Of a DNA stretch of 64,000 bases, positions 47,052-61,770 are shown piece after piece. The position numbers and the translations under genes were made by a program. The notes under the pieces were generated by a model, which was not told the origin of the DNA, searched no databases, and saw nothing but the letters and a program-made list of their open reading frames with translations. The stretch's first letter is position 1, and every line of letters starts with the position of its first letter. Source of the DNA: Nymphaea colorata (taxonomy: Eukaryota > Streptophyta > Magnoliopsida > Nymphaeales > Nymphaeaceae). The stretch is taken from assembly GCF_008831285.2 (NCBI RefSeq), contig NC_045138.2, positions 19,439,934-19,503,933 of the forward strand, given 5' to 3'.

Positions 47052-47344
47052 TCGACAGAAGCAGAGCCACATACTGGCTGCCCACACCAGCCATTCAATG
47101 TTTCTTTATTTTCGTAATTTGAAATATTTGTTCTGTAATATACATACTGCACCTAGATATAAAAATATGTGAATGAGTGTCCATCCAAAAATTTTTTCTA
47201 ACTACACCACTGATAATGAACTTTTTAATTTTTAGCTATCCGACAACATCCACCATCCAAAAAATTTAGATCCTTTTATTTATCTAAGTTTGAGAGGACC
47301 AGATTGTGGCCCCTACCAGCCCATGTTGGCTCTGCCTCTGCATG
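47052..47344. mobile_element. CAGAGCCA-end repeat with inverted ends
   Basis: The left end CAGAAGCAGAGCCA (about 47056-47069) and right end TGGCTCTGCCTCTG (about 47326-47339) are near-perfect inverted copies around a non-coding body. Inner words GCCCACACCAGCC and TACCAGCCCATG also pair loosely. It is the best-bounded member of the family at 38161 and 39581. Confidence 0.55.
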
Positions 47345-50136
47345 TATGCATGTAAGCTGTCGGCCTTCGGCTTGAGTTTGATTTGAGTACCACCTGAGCA
47401 CTATACACCTGGATTTCTACATCTCTACCGTTCCTTCTCGAATAGCCTAGTGGGCGATTCACCAAGCTTTTCCCTAAATCCGATACTCCTTTTTGTAAAA
47501 TTAATAACCAGAAATAATTCTGCAATCTTTTCGTCTTCTTGGCTCGAAACATTGAATAACTAAATTGTTTTAGATATCTCCACGATGGGAATTTCAATTA
47601 TTTTTTTGTCCTTATTTGAGCCCCAGGATATTTGGGGTCACCGGGACCTGTTTGGTAAGTATTGTTGGGAACAATGGTAAGTGTATTCATTGTGTCGTTC
47701 ATTGTCTCACATGTTAAAGGGGTATAGCATAGCTGGTCGAGCATGAAGAACACGTTGGGTGTACCTCTTGTTCGTTTTGATTCCCATAACCCTACTCTCC
47801 TAATGGCATTGGGAGCTGGGCTAAGGAGTTCTATTCAGTAGTTTTAGGACGGTACCAAACCCATGATACCCCCATTGTTTGATCATTTTGTTGGTCAATT
47901 TGGTCATATTTCCTAAGGTTTCTGAATGTAAACATGTTTGGATCCTTATATTTTACTTATTAAGGGGCAAGCTATCTTTGAGACTACAAGTAGATTTTTA
48001 GAGCTAATGTGATTCTAGAGGTTCACAAGTATCGGATCAGTTTTGAGGTCTATGTAACTCACTTTGGGACACCTGTCTAGCCAGCATAAAAATTGCCATG
48101 TGGAGACGTTCATATTGTTCCAAAGCTTAGTAATGTAATGATGTGATACTTCATGTTTGTGTATATCAATAAGATTTTAGACTTCCAAAATCTTAGAGAT
48201 TTTGTATATTTGGATTTTATCCTTATAAAATTATATTTGCAAATCAAAATAAATTAATCTACAAACAAATTTCACATGTTTTGAGTCAAGCAGATTGAGC
48301 CCATATGGTTAAGAACCAAAAAAATAAAGAAAAGGTGTTTTGCAGATTGCAATTGCAGAAAATGGTGCGAGTGCATTGCGCCCGATAGGTCCATCGATTG
48401 AACTTTTTCTAGCCACTGGGTCAAGCTGGGCTCAGTCGGAAAATATATACTGTGTTTATAACATATGTTCTTATAATATATGATTTATAAACATTACGTT
48501 TTTGTTCTATCAAATGGGACGTGGTTATGGATATTATTCTTAGATCCCATAAAAATTCAACATAATAATGCAGTGTTTCTTGGAATAAAAACATTGAATT
48601 TTCAAAACATGAAAATGTGTTCCTTGTAGAAATAACAAACATTGCATTTTTAAAACATGAACATGCATTACAAGAACATAACATTCTTCTTACCAAACAC
48701 TAAGACTTCTTAGTGGATGAGCAGATCACTTTGACCTAGTTGGATTCCTTCTTCCAGAGGGTGTTCCTTGGCTTTGACAAATGTTTAAATGTACCAGTAG
48801 AACACTCTGTCTTTGATAGTACAGTGCAAAAATTGTACTCGCAATCCATATTTTAGTCAACTTTTTATCCTTTTTTTTTTTAATCCCAATACCATTTCTT
48901 CTGAAAATCTCAGTCTCACCTACTGAGGTAGGGTAGGAGCCAAAGGAAAAAAAAATGAAATTAGGTGACAAGTTGTCCTAGATAAGGCATATTGGACAAA
49001 ATGTCCTTTGACACCCCATTTCAGCATCTCAAACAACTGATTAGACTTTAACTTGGCAACCTATGGGTGTCTTGGGCTGTCTCATGCTAAGTCACACGGG
49101 CAGCACCGATGCGGGTGCGGGTGCAGCACAACACAACACTCAACTTGGTCAAACCGAATCGAGTGCTGCTGACCATGCCTGTTGTTCTTTTCTCTTGTTT
49201 TTTATTTTTATTTTTTTCCCTTTTCCTAGCTTTCATTCTTTTTTTTTTCATACCCGTTGTTCTTTCTCTTTTTTTTATTTTTTTTCTCTTTTCCTATCTT
49301 TCTTTCTTTTTTTTTCCTCCTCTCACCCTTTATCTTATTTAATAAAACTTTGAATTTGTATGAAACTAAGATAACATTGATAAAAAAAAGTTTAAAAATA
49401 TAGACAAATAAAATTACTTATATAACAAATAACATATATATATAATATAATATATAATATATATATATATATGTGTGTGTGTGTGTTCTCGCCACACCCG
49501 TATCTCATCTTTTTTGGAACTTGCCGCATCCTGCACTAGCACCGGAAACCCGCACCCTACACCCATGTGACATAGGTCTCATGAGCTCCACCCATTTCAC
49601 ATGGCTAGGGTAAGTGGCTCGTAGATGGCCGGTTGTTCGTTTGAGTGACATGGGCATCAAGTGCAAGCCTATGCAGCCTAGGAAAAGGGGAGGAAGCCCT
49701 GGACCTTCATCAAAAGTTAACAAAAATAATGAATAAATAAAAAAAAGACTAGCATGTCACCAGATCCACTCCCTCCGTATACTTCAAACACTGAGATAAA
49801 AAGAATTTCGTATTTCAATATTGACTTTCCAAACAAAGATATAAGCAAGGAATCAAACAATTTAGTTTGTATGCTGCAAACATAGACACTCATTCCTAAC
49901 TCAATAAAGAACACCGCAGAACCTTGCACTCTGACCCATTCCCATGGTGTTGCCCTCTTCAAATGGTGCAGCCAATGTTCGTATGGCATTGTCTCTTTCA
50001 AGGAGCAGGTACCTTGGAGTTGTTGTAATCAGTAAAGAAGCAAAATAGAGCACTAATGGAGGATGTCAGGTTCTCCACTCTGAGGCCAACATTTCTATGT
50101 AAGTACCAACTTTGCATTAGATATCATTAGATCTTT
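47345..50136. other. Intergenic
   Basis: No gene was recognised. It contains pyrimidine-rich tracts (49190-49330) and a TA/TG microsatellite (49431-49487). The open frames here are low-complexity or without resemblance to known families. The PBL kinase 3' UTR should lie at the right edge. Confidence 0.55.
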
Positions 50137-53100
50137 CTAATGAGCAGCTAACATTGGCAGTTCATCAGATCTTTTAGAAGGATAATCTGGAATCTCCACT
50201 GTCACTTGCAGTGGCTCTAAGGAATCAACCACATCCCTCATCAATGGCCGCGCCTTTGGGTTCTGGTTCAGACAGTGGTAGGCCAGAATTGCTGCCTTAT
50301 GCACACTCCTGACTGGGTAGTCCCCTCCTAATCTTGGGTCTATGATCCCCAGAAGACGCCTTCTCTCTCTCAAGAGCGGCCGGGCCCAATCAGCTAAACT
50401 CTGTTCTCTGCTAGGCCGGCTCTTGTCGACCGACCGTCGACCAGTGAGCAATTCCAGCAGAACAACACCATAGCTATAAACATCACTTCCGGCAGTAAGA
50501 TGACCTACTCAAGATGTGGCTTTGTCAGTTTTGGTTCTTAGTGCATGTTATTGTAGAAGTGAAACCAGGCAGCATCACCAAGGGAACTACAGAAAAAAAA
50601 AAACGAAGTAGATTCCAAGACTAAAACTACAAAGTATTTCGACAAAGAAACGTTTAACAAGATTGCCGATTGACATAAGCATGTCTGACTATCCTCTTAC
50701 TGTAACATATAAAGAAGATGTGACATGGTATAGCATGTGCCTGGAAACAGAATTTATAACATAAAGCAGTTCATCTATGACAGAAGCAAAGCTAAAGTTC
50801 AAGTTTTAGACTTTTAGTCACCATCCGGTTTGAGACCAATTTCAAGCTTTTGAATTGAGGCCAAGACTTGGGAGAGAAAATGGCAGGGTTGGGACTTGAT
50901 CCTGGGTCTTCAACTTGACATCCTTCATATTCCTTTCCTGTTACCTACTCATCACTTGTGTCCAAAACATCCGATGCAGAAGAAAACGCCAGAGTGACAT
51001 TTTACTTCCAGTATTACAACTTGTTGAATTCCATGTTTATTTGAGTGTATTTTTATGTTTTTCTGTCATTAAGGAGGCCATAGACAAACTATTTTATTGG
51101 AATTATATCAGAGAGAAGGACAGATGGCAGGAGATGCAGCCCGGATTTTATGGTAGCATCAAAAAATGCAATCACACCCAGAAGAATATTGAACTTGTTG
51201 GAACTTAGGTTAGCAACCTCTATTGAGCTCATTTGTTCAGACCCAAAAATAGATTAGCTGTAGGTAGATCAAAGCTACCATGATGTCTCAGCTACATTAC
51301 AGAAGGTTTGCAGAACAATGAAACAATTTCACCAAACCTGTCATCAAAGTTAATGGCATATCCTAAGTCATGAAGCATAAAAAGAGGAAAAAGTGCCATT
51401 AAAGTTGATAACTAATGGTATAAGAATACCTGTCCTCACGTATTCGGGAGCAGCATAACCATAAGTGCCCATTACTCGAGTAGAAACATGCGATTTATCA
51501 CCAACTGGTCCATCTTTCGCAAGTCCGAAGTCTGACAACTTTGCATTGTATTCCTGAAGCACCATCACTTTTATGGATGTCATTACGGCTCACAGGAAAC
51601 AACAGGAACCTCCTTGTTCAAAAGTTTTTATAAAAGAACACTAAAACAGAACGTGCAAAGCACTGACCATGTCCAGCAAGATATTTGATGTCTTAAAATC
51701 GCGATATATAACTGGTTTTTCGGATTCATGGAGGAAGGCAAGACCTCTTGCGGCTCCCAAAGCGATCTTCATCCTGGCTGCCCAGGAAAGCGGAACCAAA
51801 AACCCTGCAGTAATGACAGAAGCGATCAGATTAGGTGTAAGAAATTCTACTTGCAGTAAATCCAGCAGTTTGTGTGTAGAAACGTTAGAAAGGAAATCGT
51901 CGGTGATCACAAGAGCTAGAAATGGTAGGTGAAGGTGTTATATGGTCATCATAACAAATATTCTGTAATAGGAGTGCTCAGGAACATGTAATTATTCGTG
52001 GCTACATCAACAGAAGCTGGTATTTCTGTAGTTCTGAAGAAAAATAATCCCATCTACTTGGTCTGCTAAACTATCGCCACCATAAGGAATTAGAAGATAA
52101 TCATGTTGGCTGGTGATCAGGTAACAATATGGATCGAGCAGAGACTATGTCCTGTAAAGGGAATTTCTCTTCCTAGTTTAAGTTCAGAATTTCAGCTTTT
52201 ACAGAAAGAACATCCTAATTCTGCGCAACAAATTGAGATAAAAGAGCTAGACAAATGATGGCAATTACTTGAAAATAAGATATTTTCGACACTTCCACGA
52301 GCCATGTACTCATAAATCAATACCCTGTGATCGTCCTCACAGCAGTAGCCAATAAGTTTCACCAAATTTGGGTGTGAAAACTGCCCCAGAAATATGACCT
52401 CTGCCTGCAACTCAAAAGGAAATCTGCACTTCAATACACTTAGAGAGCATAGGCAGACTTGGAAGATGAAAAAAATAGCATAAAAACGTACCAGCCATTC
52501 TCTATGGCCTTGAAAACTTTTCTCCCCATCATGAACCTTCACAGCAACATCCAGTGGCTCAAGCCCCTCCCTCATGCCTTTCGGGATAGATCCTCTGTAC
52601 ACACTCCCAAATCCTCCTTCACCCAAAACCCGATCTCGCTTAAAATTTGCAGTGATATTCTTCAGCTCAATGAATGTGAACACAATCAAAGGGTTAGCCG
52701 CTGAGTTTTTACGCAAATCTTCAACTTCTTTGGGATTGGTTGGGTATTTCTCGTCATCCTTCTCACCTGTCACCTGTGGTGAACTCTGTATTGTTGGAGA
52801 TTCTGCAAACAGGAAGGTTCTTCAAGTTACTTGAGGCAGATGTGTATTATACAAAGAAAAAGGCAATCATAAACCCTCATTTTCCCTCTGACACGGTATA
52901 ATTTCAAAGCTCAAAACTTGCATCCACTACCAGGGTCAGATCTTAGTTCTTTCTTCTTTTCAAGAGCTATACATAACTGAATTTTGTTCAAAAACGAGCG
53001 ACAACGCTGCTGCAACTTAATTAACCAAAGGAGAAAGCAAAGACTGGTTAAGGAGCTAGGTATGACGATAGGACAGGCATGAGAAAAAGAGGTCTGGAGC

Positions 53101-53500
53101 TCACAAGGATTGCAGAAGAGGAAAAGAGGAAAGGTCACTAGAACAACTGAAACTTTCAACTTGTTTCATTAAAAGGTATATTGGAAAAAAACCAACTAAG
53201 AGAAAGGAAAAGCCGGAAAATAAAAACTAAAAAACCGAATTCAAGCGGATTAGAACGAAAAGGGAGGAAAAAGATCCGAAGGAAAAAAAGGACCAGAAAG
53301 ACTGAAATTCTAACTTGTCACAGTCCAACGCATATTAGACAAAACCAACTGCCAAAAACATCAGAAAAGAACAAAAAAATCAAAATCAAACTAAAACCAG
53401 AAAGAGAAAAAAGGAAGAACAAGAAGAATAGCTCACCTGATTTTGGCTTAGAAGGTGCACCCCAAAGATAAGAATTCAACCCAGAAAAACAGTTTCCCAT
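50137..53500 (-). CDS. PBL-type receptor-like cytoplasmic kinase (class VII)
   Basis: This is a membrane-anchored Ser/Thr kinase that relays signals from cell-surface receptors, usually in immunity or growth. Minus-strand exons are 53437-53500, 52492-52802, 52269-52404, 51668-51804, 51430-51553 and 50137-50504; all are GT-AG and in phase, giving 379 residues. The N-terminus MGNCFSG has an N-myristoylation Gly and a palmitoylation-type Cys. The kinase shows a glycine loop (82-92, [11 protein letters not shown]), Lys110 in VAVK, YRDFK with catalytic Asp206, DFG at 224-226, and APE at 251-253. The activation segment [17 protein letters not shown] is intact. It most resembles the PBL8/PBL16 branch ([20 protein letters not shown] lead-in). 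The tail ends MLAAH. It looks functional. Confidence 0.92.
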
Positions 53501-55084
53501 CAAGAAAGAGAAAGAAAAAAGAAAAAAAAACACCGAACACTCTCAAGAACTCGTTACAGATCCTCACTCCCCCAGTTCCTGTTTTTCCTTTGCTTTTGGT
53601 GAATACTTCAACCCCACCAACGTCGTCTTTTACACCAAGCATGCAATTCTTTCTCCTCAACTGAAGTCACGAGCCATCAGGAGAACACCACTTGTATAAC
53701 TCACTAAAGGACTCTGAGACAGTGCGTTTGCGTTTCGTATCTAGTAGGAAATAATGATGGTGGCAATGGATATGCGTCATATATTCACAAGACCGCGAGG
53801 AATCAAAAGCCTCCGCTGATCTTCGTTCAATATCAGTACCGACGTCAAAAGTAGTAGAAGATAAATGACTTGTAAAGGAAAGAAGAAGGAAAAGGAATAG
53901 AGAGAGATTGTCTTCCGTAGAACAATTTTCTACGGCAAATTTTGAATGTTTCAACCTTCTTCATTTGCAGATCTGACTTTAAAATTGAAGTTTTGCTTTT
54001 CCTAATGAGCTTTTTGGGATTCTTCATGGGAAAATTGCATTTTTTGGATAAAAGAAATTAATGAATCTTGATATTAATGTTTTATATCTCTGGTCATCGC
54101 GGAGGAGAGACATCGAGTCCTATAATTAGGAATCGCGTCGGGAGATCCAACTAGCATTTGGGTCGAGATTCTGGTCACTGCCAATTATATGAATTGCTAT
54201 TTGGATTAAGACCTAGGATTCAAATTATTATATTTGTATAATTCATAAAATAAATTGATTAAGTAAATATAAAGATCATGTAAACTGATTATAAGGAGTT
54301 AAATGAGTTTGAATGATAGTTCATAAAATGTCACATACAAAATTACCATTTAGAAAAGTGAATAATACGTATTTTTGAACTTTGAAAAATTAATTTACAT
54401 GTCACCCGATGTAAGTTCTTAGATAATTTACAAGTGTTTTATACATAACAGCTTAAAGTATGTGATTTGTTTATTAACTTAGTTGGTGGTTCATAAAATA
54501 TACAAAATTCATTTTTAAAAAACTGAATTATACTTTTGTCGTCTGTATTTTTAGAAAAAAAATATAAATGACAACAATGAAGCATCAACAAAGTTGTTCA
54601 AAAGCTCACAATCAGTTTACATAGGTTAAAATTTGCTAAGGTCGTGTTTTCTTAATAAGTAGACTAGATAAATATCAAACTATGTAATTCCTAACTTGTG
54701 CAATAGTTTATAAAATATTATGCGCAACTTTCTTTTTCTATAAACAAATTATAGCTGGTGCTTTCACTTTCAAATGTAATTTTACATGTGAAACATTAGA
54801 AATCGCACATCATTCAAATTTGATGGAAATTCACAGGTCACAATTAATCTATATACTCCATATTTCTACTATTTTTTTAAACTTTTTTACCACCCACAAG
54901 AAAAGATCTCTCAACTCGGAAGGCATGCATGCTTAAGACTAAGATGCTTAAGTTGGTTTTGAAATCAAATTGTGCTCTGAGGGATTCAAAAAAACTGGGC
55001 CGGATCACATCAATTTAGTTTCATTTGTTAATGAAGCAATTAAAAATTGAATGTATATATACATATATAAGAAAATTAAACAAT
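53501..55084. other. PBL upstream region and intergenic
   Basis: The first few hundred bases upstream of 53500 should hold the PBL kinase 5' UTR and promoter; the transcription start is not evident. The rest is AT-rich without coding signal. Confidence 0.55.
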
Positions 55085-55262
55085 GATTTTACCTTTTTAG
55101 AGTCACCCAGCTATCTAATAAAGACCATATGATCCATTATGATGAACAATTAAAAGAAAAATAAAAAGAAAAAGTTGATGAACATTTTAATCATTAGTAT
55201 TAGTATCAGTTTTAACCTTTTTCTCCTTGTTTTTCTCCCAATCATCCATCAACATTAAATGG

Positions 55263-55299
<37 letters not shown>

Positions 55300-55545
55300 G
55301 TTGATTCTAGCTTTTTAAAATTACCTAGTCATGTAATCAAGTGTTTGATTCAACATTACGGACAATTAAGAAAAAGACAAAGAGTAAAATGTAATAAGTA
55401 TTTTCACCATCTATTATTAAATCACACATTTTTTTCTCACTATTTTTCTCTCAACCATCATCTACTTCAGATCAACGGTCCTGGTCTATGGCTGGAATAC
55501 ATATGCATAAATGTGTGTGTGTATATATATATATATATATAAATT
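55085..55545. mobile_element. Pair of Micron-like elements around (TA)n tracts
   Basis: Two related bodies (about 55085-55262 and 55300-55515) are separated by (TA)n(CA)n at 55263-55300 and followed by (TG)n(TA)n at 55513-55540. Each has a minus-strand core like GATGGATGATTGGGAGAAAA (near 55230) or GATGATGGTTGAGAGAAAAA (near 55455). They look like repeated insertions into or beside TA microsatellites. Confidence 0.45.
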
Positions 55546-56774
55546 TCCACTTTCCACACATTTGGTGAAGAAAGCATGACTTTCTCGAGTAGCGTATGGA
55601 TGACCGCCAAAAAACAAAGTATTTTGTGAAATTCAAGTTTTGAGAAAAAATAATTTTTCTGGCTAACTTGTTTAAGTGAAGAATCAAAACTCCCAATTTT
55701 ATTTGAAGAACCCAGGAGGAGAAAGGTTTTCGAAACAAGGCCCTTCGACTTCGATTGGAAGGAAGCCGTCGTTTGGGCTGCAAGAATACTGTTTTCCCAT
55801 GGAAAACTAAACCAGTACTGGCAAAGGACCCTTTTTCCTATTCAGTTGTCAATTTCCATGGAAATGCTCGGAAAATGACAGACCTGACATGAACAGAATC
55901 TGTGTGCTAAAACCCTCGAAACGAGCATGCCCTATTACAATTCCATGAAGATATTTCGGAGGTGGTTGATATCAGTATTGCAATCTACAAGAAACTTATT
56001 CTTATTATGATTATTATATGATATAATAATAAGATACGTACCCAGCAGGCGATACTGGTGCAACTTGATGTTGTACTCGTCATATTCAAGTACAAAAGTT
56101 CGAATTAGGAACCATACGTCACCATGCAAATTTCACAGACATGGTGTCAACAATGGCCCAACAACCATCCATCAAATGCATGGTTATGTCATGTTGATGT
56201 CAGACTCTTTGTTTCATTTCATATTACTTTCTCCTTTATTTTTATACTCCAATTTTTAGGATAATTTTTTAATTTTTTAAAAGTTTACTATATTTTCACT
56301 TTTTTCCTCAAGCTGGTCATCATATAGCGGAGAAAAACCTTGCCATTTAAAATGGAAATATGATATTTATGACTATGGTTGAAACAAGATCCCAAACACA
56401 ACTTGACTGTGCTAGACAAATGTTATTCACATTTCTTGCAAGAGCATACATGATCTTAACTTTTCAAGAACGGTGTACATTCACTTTGTTTTCTAATTCC
56501 TAAGGAGCCAATCGGCCTTAGTAACTTGTGCAAGTGTTCTATAAATCTATCTTAAATATTGGGGCAGATTTGTAAACCGTTTGCTCAATTGATCATGAAA
56601 CTGCTCCAAATGAAACACACAGACATTATTCCTCATGCCAAATGGCACCTACATATTCCTATGGTTTCTCCTCATAATGACTATTTAGGAAAATGGAAGA
56701 CTATACAGACAAGCAAAAGCAAAAGTGTAGCATTCTTTTCTTCGCTACTTCCACTAACATTAAGGATCAATGAA

Positions 56775-57225
56775 ATTAGGGATGTCAAGAGAACTGATTT
56801 TGATCAGAATATCCAATGAAAAAGCTTCAAAATAGTCAGATATGAAAAAAAAAAGAATGGAACATCTGATAGAGAAATCTAACTTTGTTTAGACTTAAGA
56901 AATGACTTCTGATCAGTATCCAGATTCAATTTTAACTAAATATCTGATGTGAAACGGATTTCCCTCCAAATTTGGATTTAGTTTTAAATTAATAATTTTT
57001 GTCCAATATACATACATTTTGAAAGCCAGTTTTCAATCTATGATAATGCGATTTGGCTTTATATTTAAAGTTTGGATCCAAACTTGGTTGTGGGTTTAAA
57101 ATTCGGATTTTAGATTACATGCAAATTCCAAATTTGAAAATTGGATTTGGAAATGATATATAGGCTTTTTCATTCACATCCAAATCTGGATCTGTGAACA
57201 TCAAATAAATCAGATATGATAAAGG
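56775..57225. repeat. CAGATTC-type dispersed repeat, reverse orientation
   Basis: It starts TTAGGGATGTCAAGAG, the complement of the end of the 45755 copy, and contains TTGAAAGCCAGTTTTCA and CCAAATCTGGATCTGTG. No coding frame. Confidence 0.5.
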
Positions 57226-58114
57226 AACAGGTACATCAACTTAAAATATGGCAGGCAATTATTGGTCCAGATTCCTTAATTTGTAATTTGTCGGCGTTAC
57301 TTTGCCGGATGAATAATGGCTCGAGGAAACATTTCTTTCATTTGGCAAGCTGGGTTAGACAGACTCCTATCATATTATGCCAACAGAGCACCACTAGGTA
57401 TCCTTTGATCCTACATTGTCTCAAAGAGACAGGTAGCAATATTTTTTGTTTCTAACATGAACAAAAGTGAGCTCAAAGGTGAGATTTGGTTGCACTTCAG
57501 ACTCTGTAAAACCCCGTGGCTAGTTTAGCTCACCTAACGATTTGGCATTAAACTATAGTCATAGCTCTATATATTGAGGAATATTTCAAAGCTGTATATA
57601 TGCCCTATAGTATACATGGTCAGGCTGAAAGTTTGGTCATCAGTTTGATTTTTGTAGTTGCTGAACTACAAACGATAACATAGCAAGTGTTACTCTCGAG
57701 TACGTTCACCTGTGCCCTGAAGTAGCCTGGGACCCTAGATCAAGCAAGGGAAGGAGAGGTTTTAGCTTTTTCAGAGTATCTTTTTCTTAAAGGAATGTAT
57801 GTATTAACCAAAAGATGATCCAGACTTGGAAGTATTAACGTAGAACAGTTTGGAAGTCATTTATGATCAAGCCGCCATTGATAAATGTTTGGTCATGTTC
57901 TTTTGTGAACATGGTCTGCAGTTCTGGTATATATTAACATTTAGTAGGTTGGACGCTGGGCCAGACCAACGACAGACTTCAAGCTGTAGATAGTGGAACA
58001 GGGCCAAGTCACAGTACATCTTTTAATGAGCCCTGGTCTCTGGTCTGACTCGATAAGAGTCCATAAGTACAAAGAGAAGTGGCCCATGGCCTCATAGTAA
58101 GCATGTTGTGCTGG

Positions 58115-58138
58115 GACCAGGACCAGGACCAGGACCAG
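58115..58138. repeat. GACCAG hexamer, four copies
   Basis: Four perfect tandem copies of GACCAG. Confidence 0.95.
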
Positions 58139-59144
58139 TTGTGTTGGTTAGATGAGTTCATATTCAGCATTTTTCAATTATATAAGCGCGGCTGAACCAA
58201 CCCACTGTCAACTCCCTTCTGGATCAATCCGAGTTCCTATCTTCAGTGGCAGAACTAGGTGTGAGCATGTGGGGCAGCTGCCCACTCGGATCCACTTGTT
58301 TTTGAAAGTTGAGGGAGGGCCTACCCAAGAAAGGTCATGTTTGTTTGGGATCCATTGTGAAAGCTTATGGAAAGAAAATAGCTAGAAATGTCCTAAATGA
58401 TCTGTGGTGTTTGAGTCAAATTTAACCATAGCGATCAACTGCATATATTGATGAAAAAACAATCTTTAATCATTAAGGGGTTGTTTGATAGCTGAAACAT
58501 TATGTAAGTATTTTATGAATCTGCTCAAAAGCAGATTCATTGACTTCTAAAATTAAAGGCAAATTCATGGAATACCTAACAAACGATACCAAAAAGCATC
58601 ATATCTCAAGAAGGAACTACCAGTTATTATAAAAATCGGGCTTCCAAACATTTCTTGAAATGCTAACTTATAAATTAATTCTTGGTAGTTGGAATGTGCT
58701 TATTAGATTTAACAACTAGAAACCAATAAATGTGTCATCTCTCAATAAAAATTCAACAACTTCATATCTTTTTGAGCTACTGGCCTGAAAACGACGTGCC
58801 GGAGAAACATGGAAGCAAACAAATTAAACGAAAATTTTGTCATCCGATAACATTCGGTACATAAACTAATATATTTGATGTGTATTACATTTTGAATAAT
58901 TAATTTTCAAAAAAGGTCCCGTGAATACACTGCATTACCATGTGTTGTTAGCCGTTCACACGAATACATTTTTGAATACATGGGATGGTAGCCAAAGAAT
59001 GGCATATATGCCGTCGAAACTTCAAACTCCTCTACGTGTCCAACATTCAATTCTTAATGATCTACATGATGCATGCATCTAATTAATGCATATCTACTCA
59101 TGAAATTCAAAGATAGTTGAACGGTCGCCAGGAATAATTAATGA

Positions 59145-59179
59145 GAGAGAGAGGGGGAGAGAGAGAGAGAGAGAGAGAT
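59145..59179. repeat. (GA)n microsatellite
   Basis: A GA-rich tract with one GGGG interruption. Confidence 0.9.
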
Positions 59180-61082
59180 TAGTTTTTAACTAGAAGGGGA
59201 TGATTACTTTATAAATTAATCTTAGCAAATTGGGCAATGCGGCGTATAAGATGATGCAATTGCTCCTATAAAATATTAACTTCCACAGTCTTAAAAGCGA
59301 TGCTTGTAACATTCATGGTGCCCTCCACCAATCTTTGTTAAATAGTGAATTAACATGACTAGGACATCGACTCATAGATGGCTATTTCGGGGAGTCGGTG
59401 ATCTTCTCAAGATCTAGTGGGAAGAAAACTTCAGGATTTCCAAACAACTGGCGCATGTAAGCAGTAAATTCCTACTTGCTAAAGCCAACATCACGTGATA
59501 AGATCTGCCAAATTGATATGGCATCACGAGTTTGATTCCACATGCATCATAATTCGCAATTTGAAGCAGAAGACGGCGGCTTACTGTTCTTATAAAAAGG
59601 AGAAAAAGTCTGTTCAATTACCGCATCGTCTCTGCGGGAGGGAGGATAGTAGAACTTTTTTCTACCAATTGGGTTTGATGACTTGATCTGCCATTGTACG
59701 AGCAGTGATAATCCCTACGTAAGAATCAGGGAAGGATCCTTTTGAGCAGATCTTATTCTACTTTATTCTAACTGCTGAGAGACGAATTATTTATCTAAAC
59801 ATAAAAAAAAAACACAAGTCATGAAACGAAACTGCATGTTTATCTTTTCCAACTATTGTAATATGTGTGATCATAAGCCAAACTGCCCAATTAATTATTT
59901 CCAAGTTTCATGGTTTCGCTTTCACATGCACATCTACTTGTGAATTTAATGAAATTTCTATTCGAGGGTGCAATAATTCTCTTGACCTAGGTGTGATTAC
60001 CTGCCTACTAAAAAAATCATGTCTAATAAAGAAAGACGGGGGGACCTAGTGAGTGTGACAATCTAAACCTGAATTGCTCATACACGATTTAGTTCAGATC
60101 CAGCTGAATCTCCAACAAGTGAAACCATACAATTATAATATAATCAATGTAATACAATGACAATACAACGAATTTGATTTATTTTTCACATTTTTGGACT
60201 TAAACTAGACATAGAGGGGCAGCCAAGCAATTTTCTTTCGTTGCGTTTTTGTATGACAACTAAATTTAAAGCACCTTTTTCGAAATTTTTTTGTGAAATA
60301 ATCTTCTTTTTTTTCTTTTACATTAAAAAGGTCAAAATTTAAGAATAATTTCAGGTTGAGAATTTATCTAATATAGGCTTTCGTAAGCCATATAAATGTT
60401 TCTGATAAAGGCAGGAGATCAACCGAGCACCGACAGGTCGGGAAAATGATTTGGCTTCCTTTGTTCTGTATATGCATCGACAAATAAACTAAGAGAATGT
60501 TCATAGGCAGTGCTATCTTCCTTGTAGCTTCTGTCATATCCTTTTGTTTTGCTTTGTGCGTGCTTCTTTTTTTTTCCCCTTCTTTCTTTCTTCAATCATA
60601 TCATGGGTGAAATCTTGACTTAGTTACTTCGAGAATATTGGGGATCTTGAAGGCATAAACAAACAAATATGCTATACATGCCAAAAACATAAAAATCGAT
60701 TGTGCTTAATGTTGACTAATTCGCGAAAGCATACTATGTCCATCACAAATGTGGAAAAAGACTCAGTGGGCCCTTTAGAGCTTGCAAGGGTTTGGCACTA
60801 AATCTTTTAGGATGACATAGAGGAGACCATACAATAGAGTTTTTCCTAAGTCATGTGCCTGAGGGACCATAACTCTATTTATAGACTTAAGAGGTCCAAA
60901 AGATGGTTTTGTCTATCATATACCAGATATAAATCCTCTTTGGTTTTATACACAATGATCTATACTAAATGAGATGATACAAATCCCTACTTATTAGATC
61001 ACCTTAAATTGGTTTTATTTATCTATATAACCTGTAATGTACGATAATCAACATATGTATAGGCTCACTATATAGATTTCTT

Positions 61083-61086
<4 letters not shown>

Positions 61087-61136
<50 letters not shown>
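61087..61136. repeat. (CT)n microsatellite, about 25 units
   Basis: An uninterrupted CT tract of about 50 bp. Confidence 0.95.
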
Positions 61137-61139
<3 letters not shown>

Positions 61140-61770
61140 CTTAACATAAAAGCCTTCATCGGCACTTGTTTTAAAAGGGCTGCCGTTATCTGCAAAACAG
61201 AAGCAGGGAAGATAATGTTCAGAAATATATTGCCATGATCCATAAGGGCGGGGCCGGAGAGGATCAGGGGGCTGAAATTTCGAAAAAGTGAAGGGAGATT
61301 CTTGCTACACAGTTAGGGAGGGACAAGCAATTCTGATAGGGCGAACAGTTAATTTTGTTTTTCATATAAAACTTCTTTTTCCTTTTCTTGGAACAGAAAT
61401 TTGAAGTTATTATATGTCAATGCAGCCATCAAGAATCATGTGCAGCGTGTTTAGGTTTCTCTGATACATGCATGGCTGACAAGAAGGATCAAACAGGCAT
61501 AAAAAATTAATCTTCGGTGGCTAATGTCCAATAAGTCGAAGAATTGGGTTGAGGAATCAAAGTTTCGAATCCGTTTCTTGACCCATATATGGATCGTCCC
61601 AATCCGTCTAACGGTCCACGTAAAATTATCATGTGCCCAACCTAAATCCGGTTCCATGCATAATCCAATACTTTTTAATGCTTTGAAAAATTCTATGTTG
61701 CACATCGTCAAATATCAAACAATTACCCAGTGATCCGGGTCACAGGAATGTACAACAAGTTCGAGTTCGG

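Noticed and set aside
49190..49353. Hydrophobic Phe-rich frame
   Set aside because: It comes from a low-complexity pyrimidine tract.
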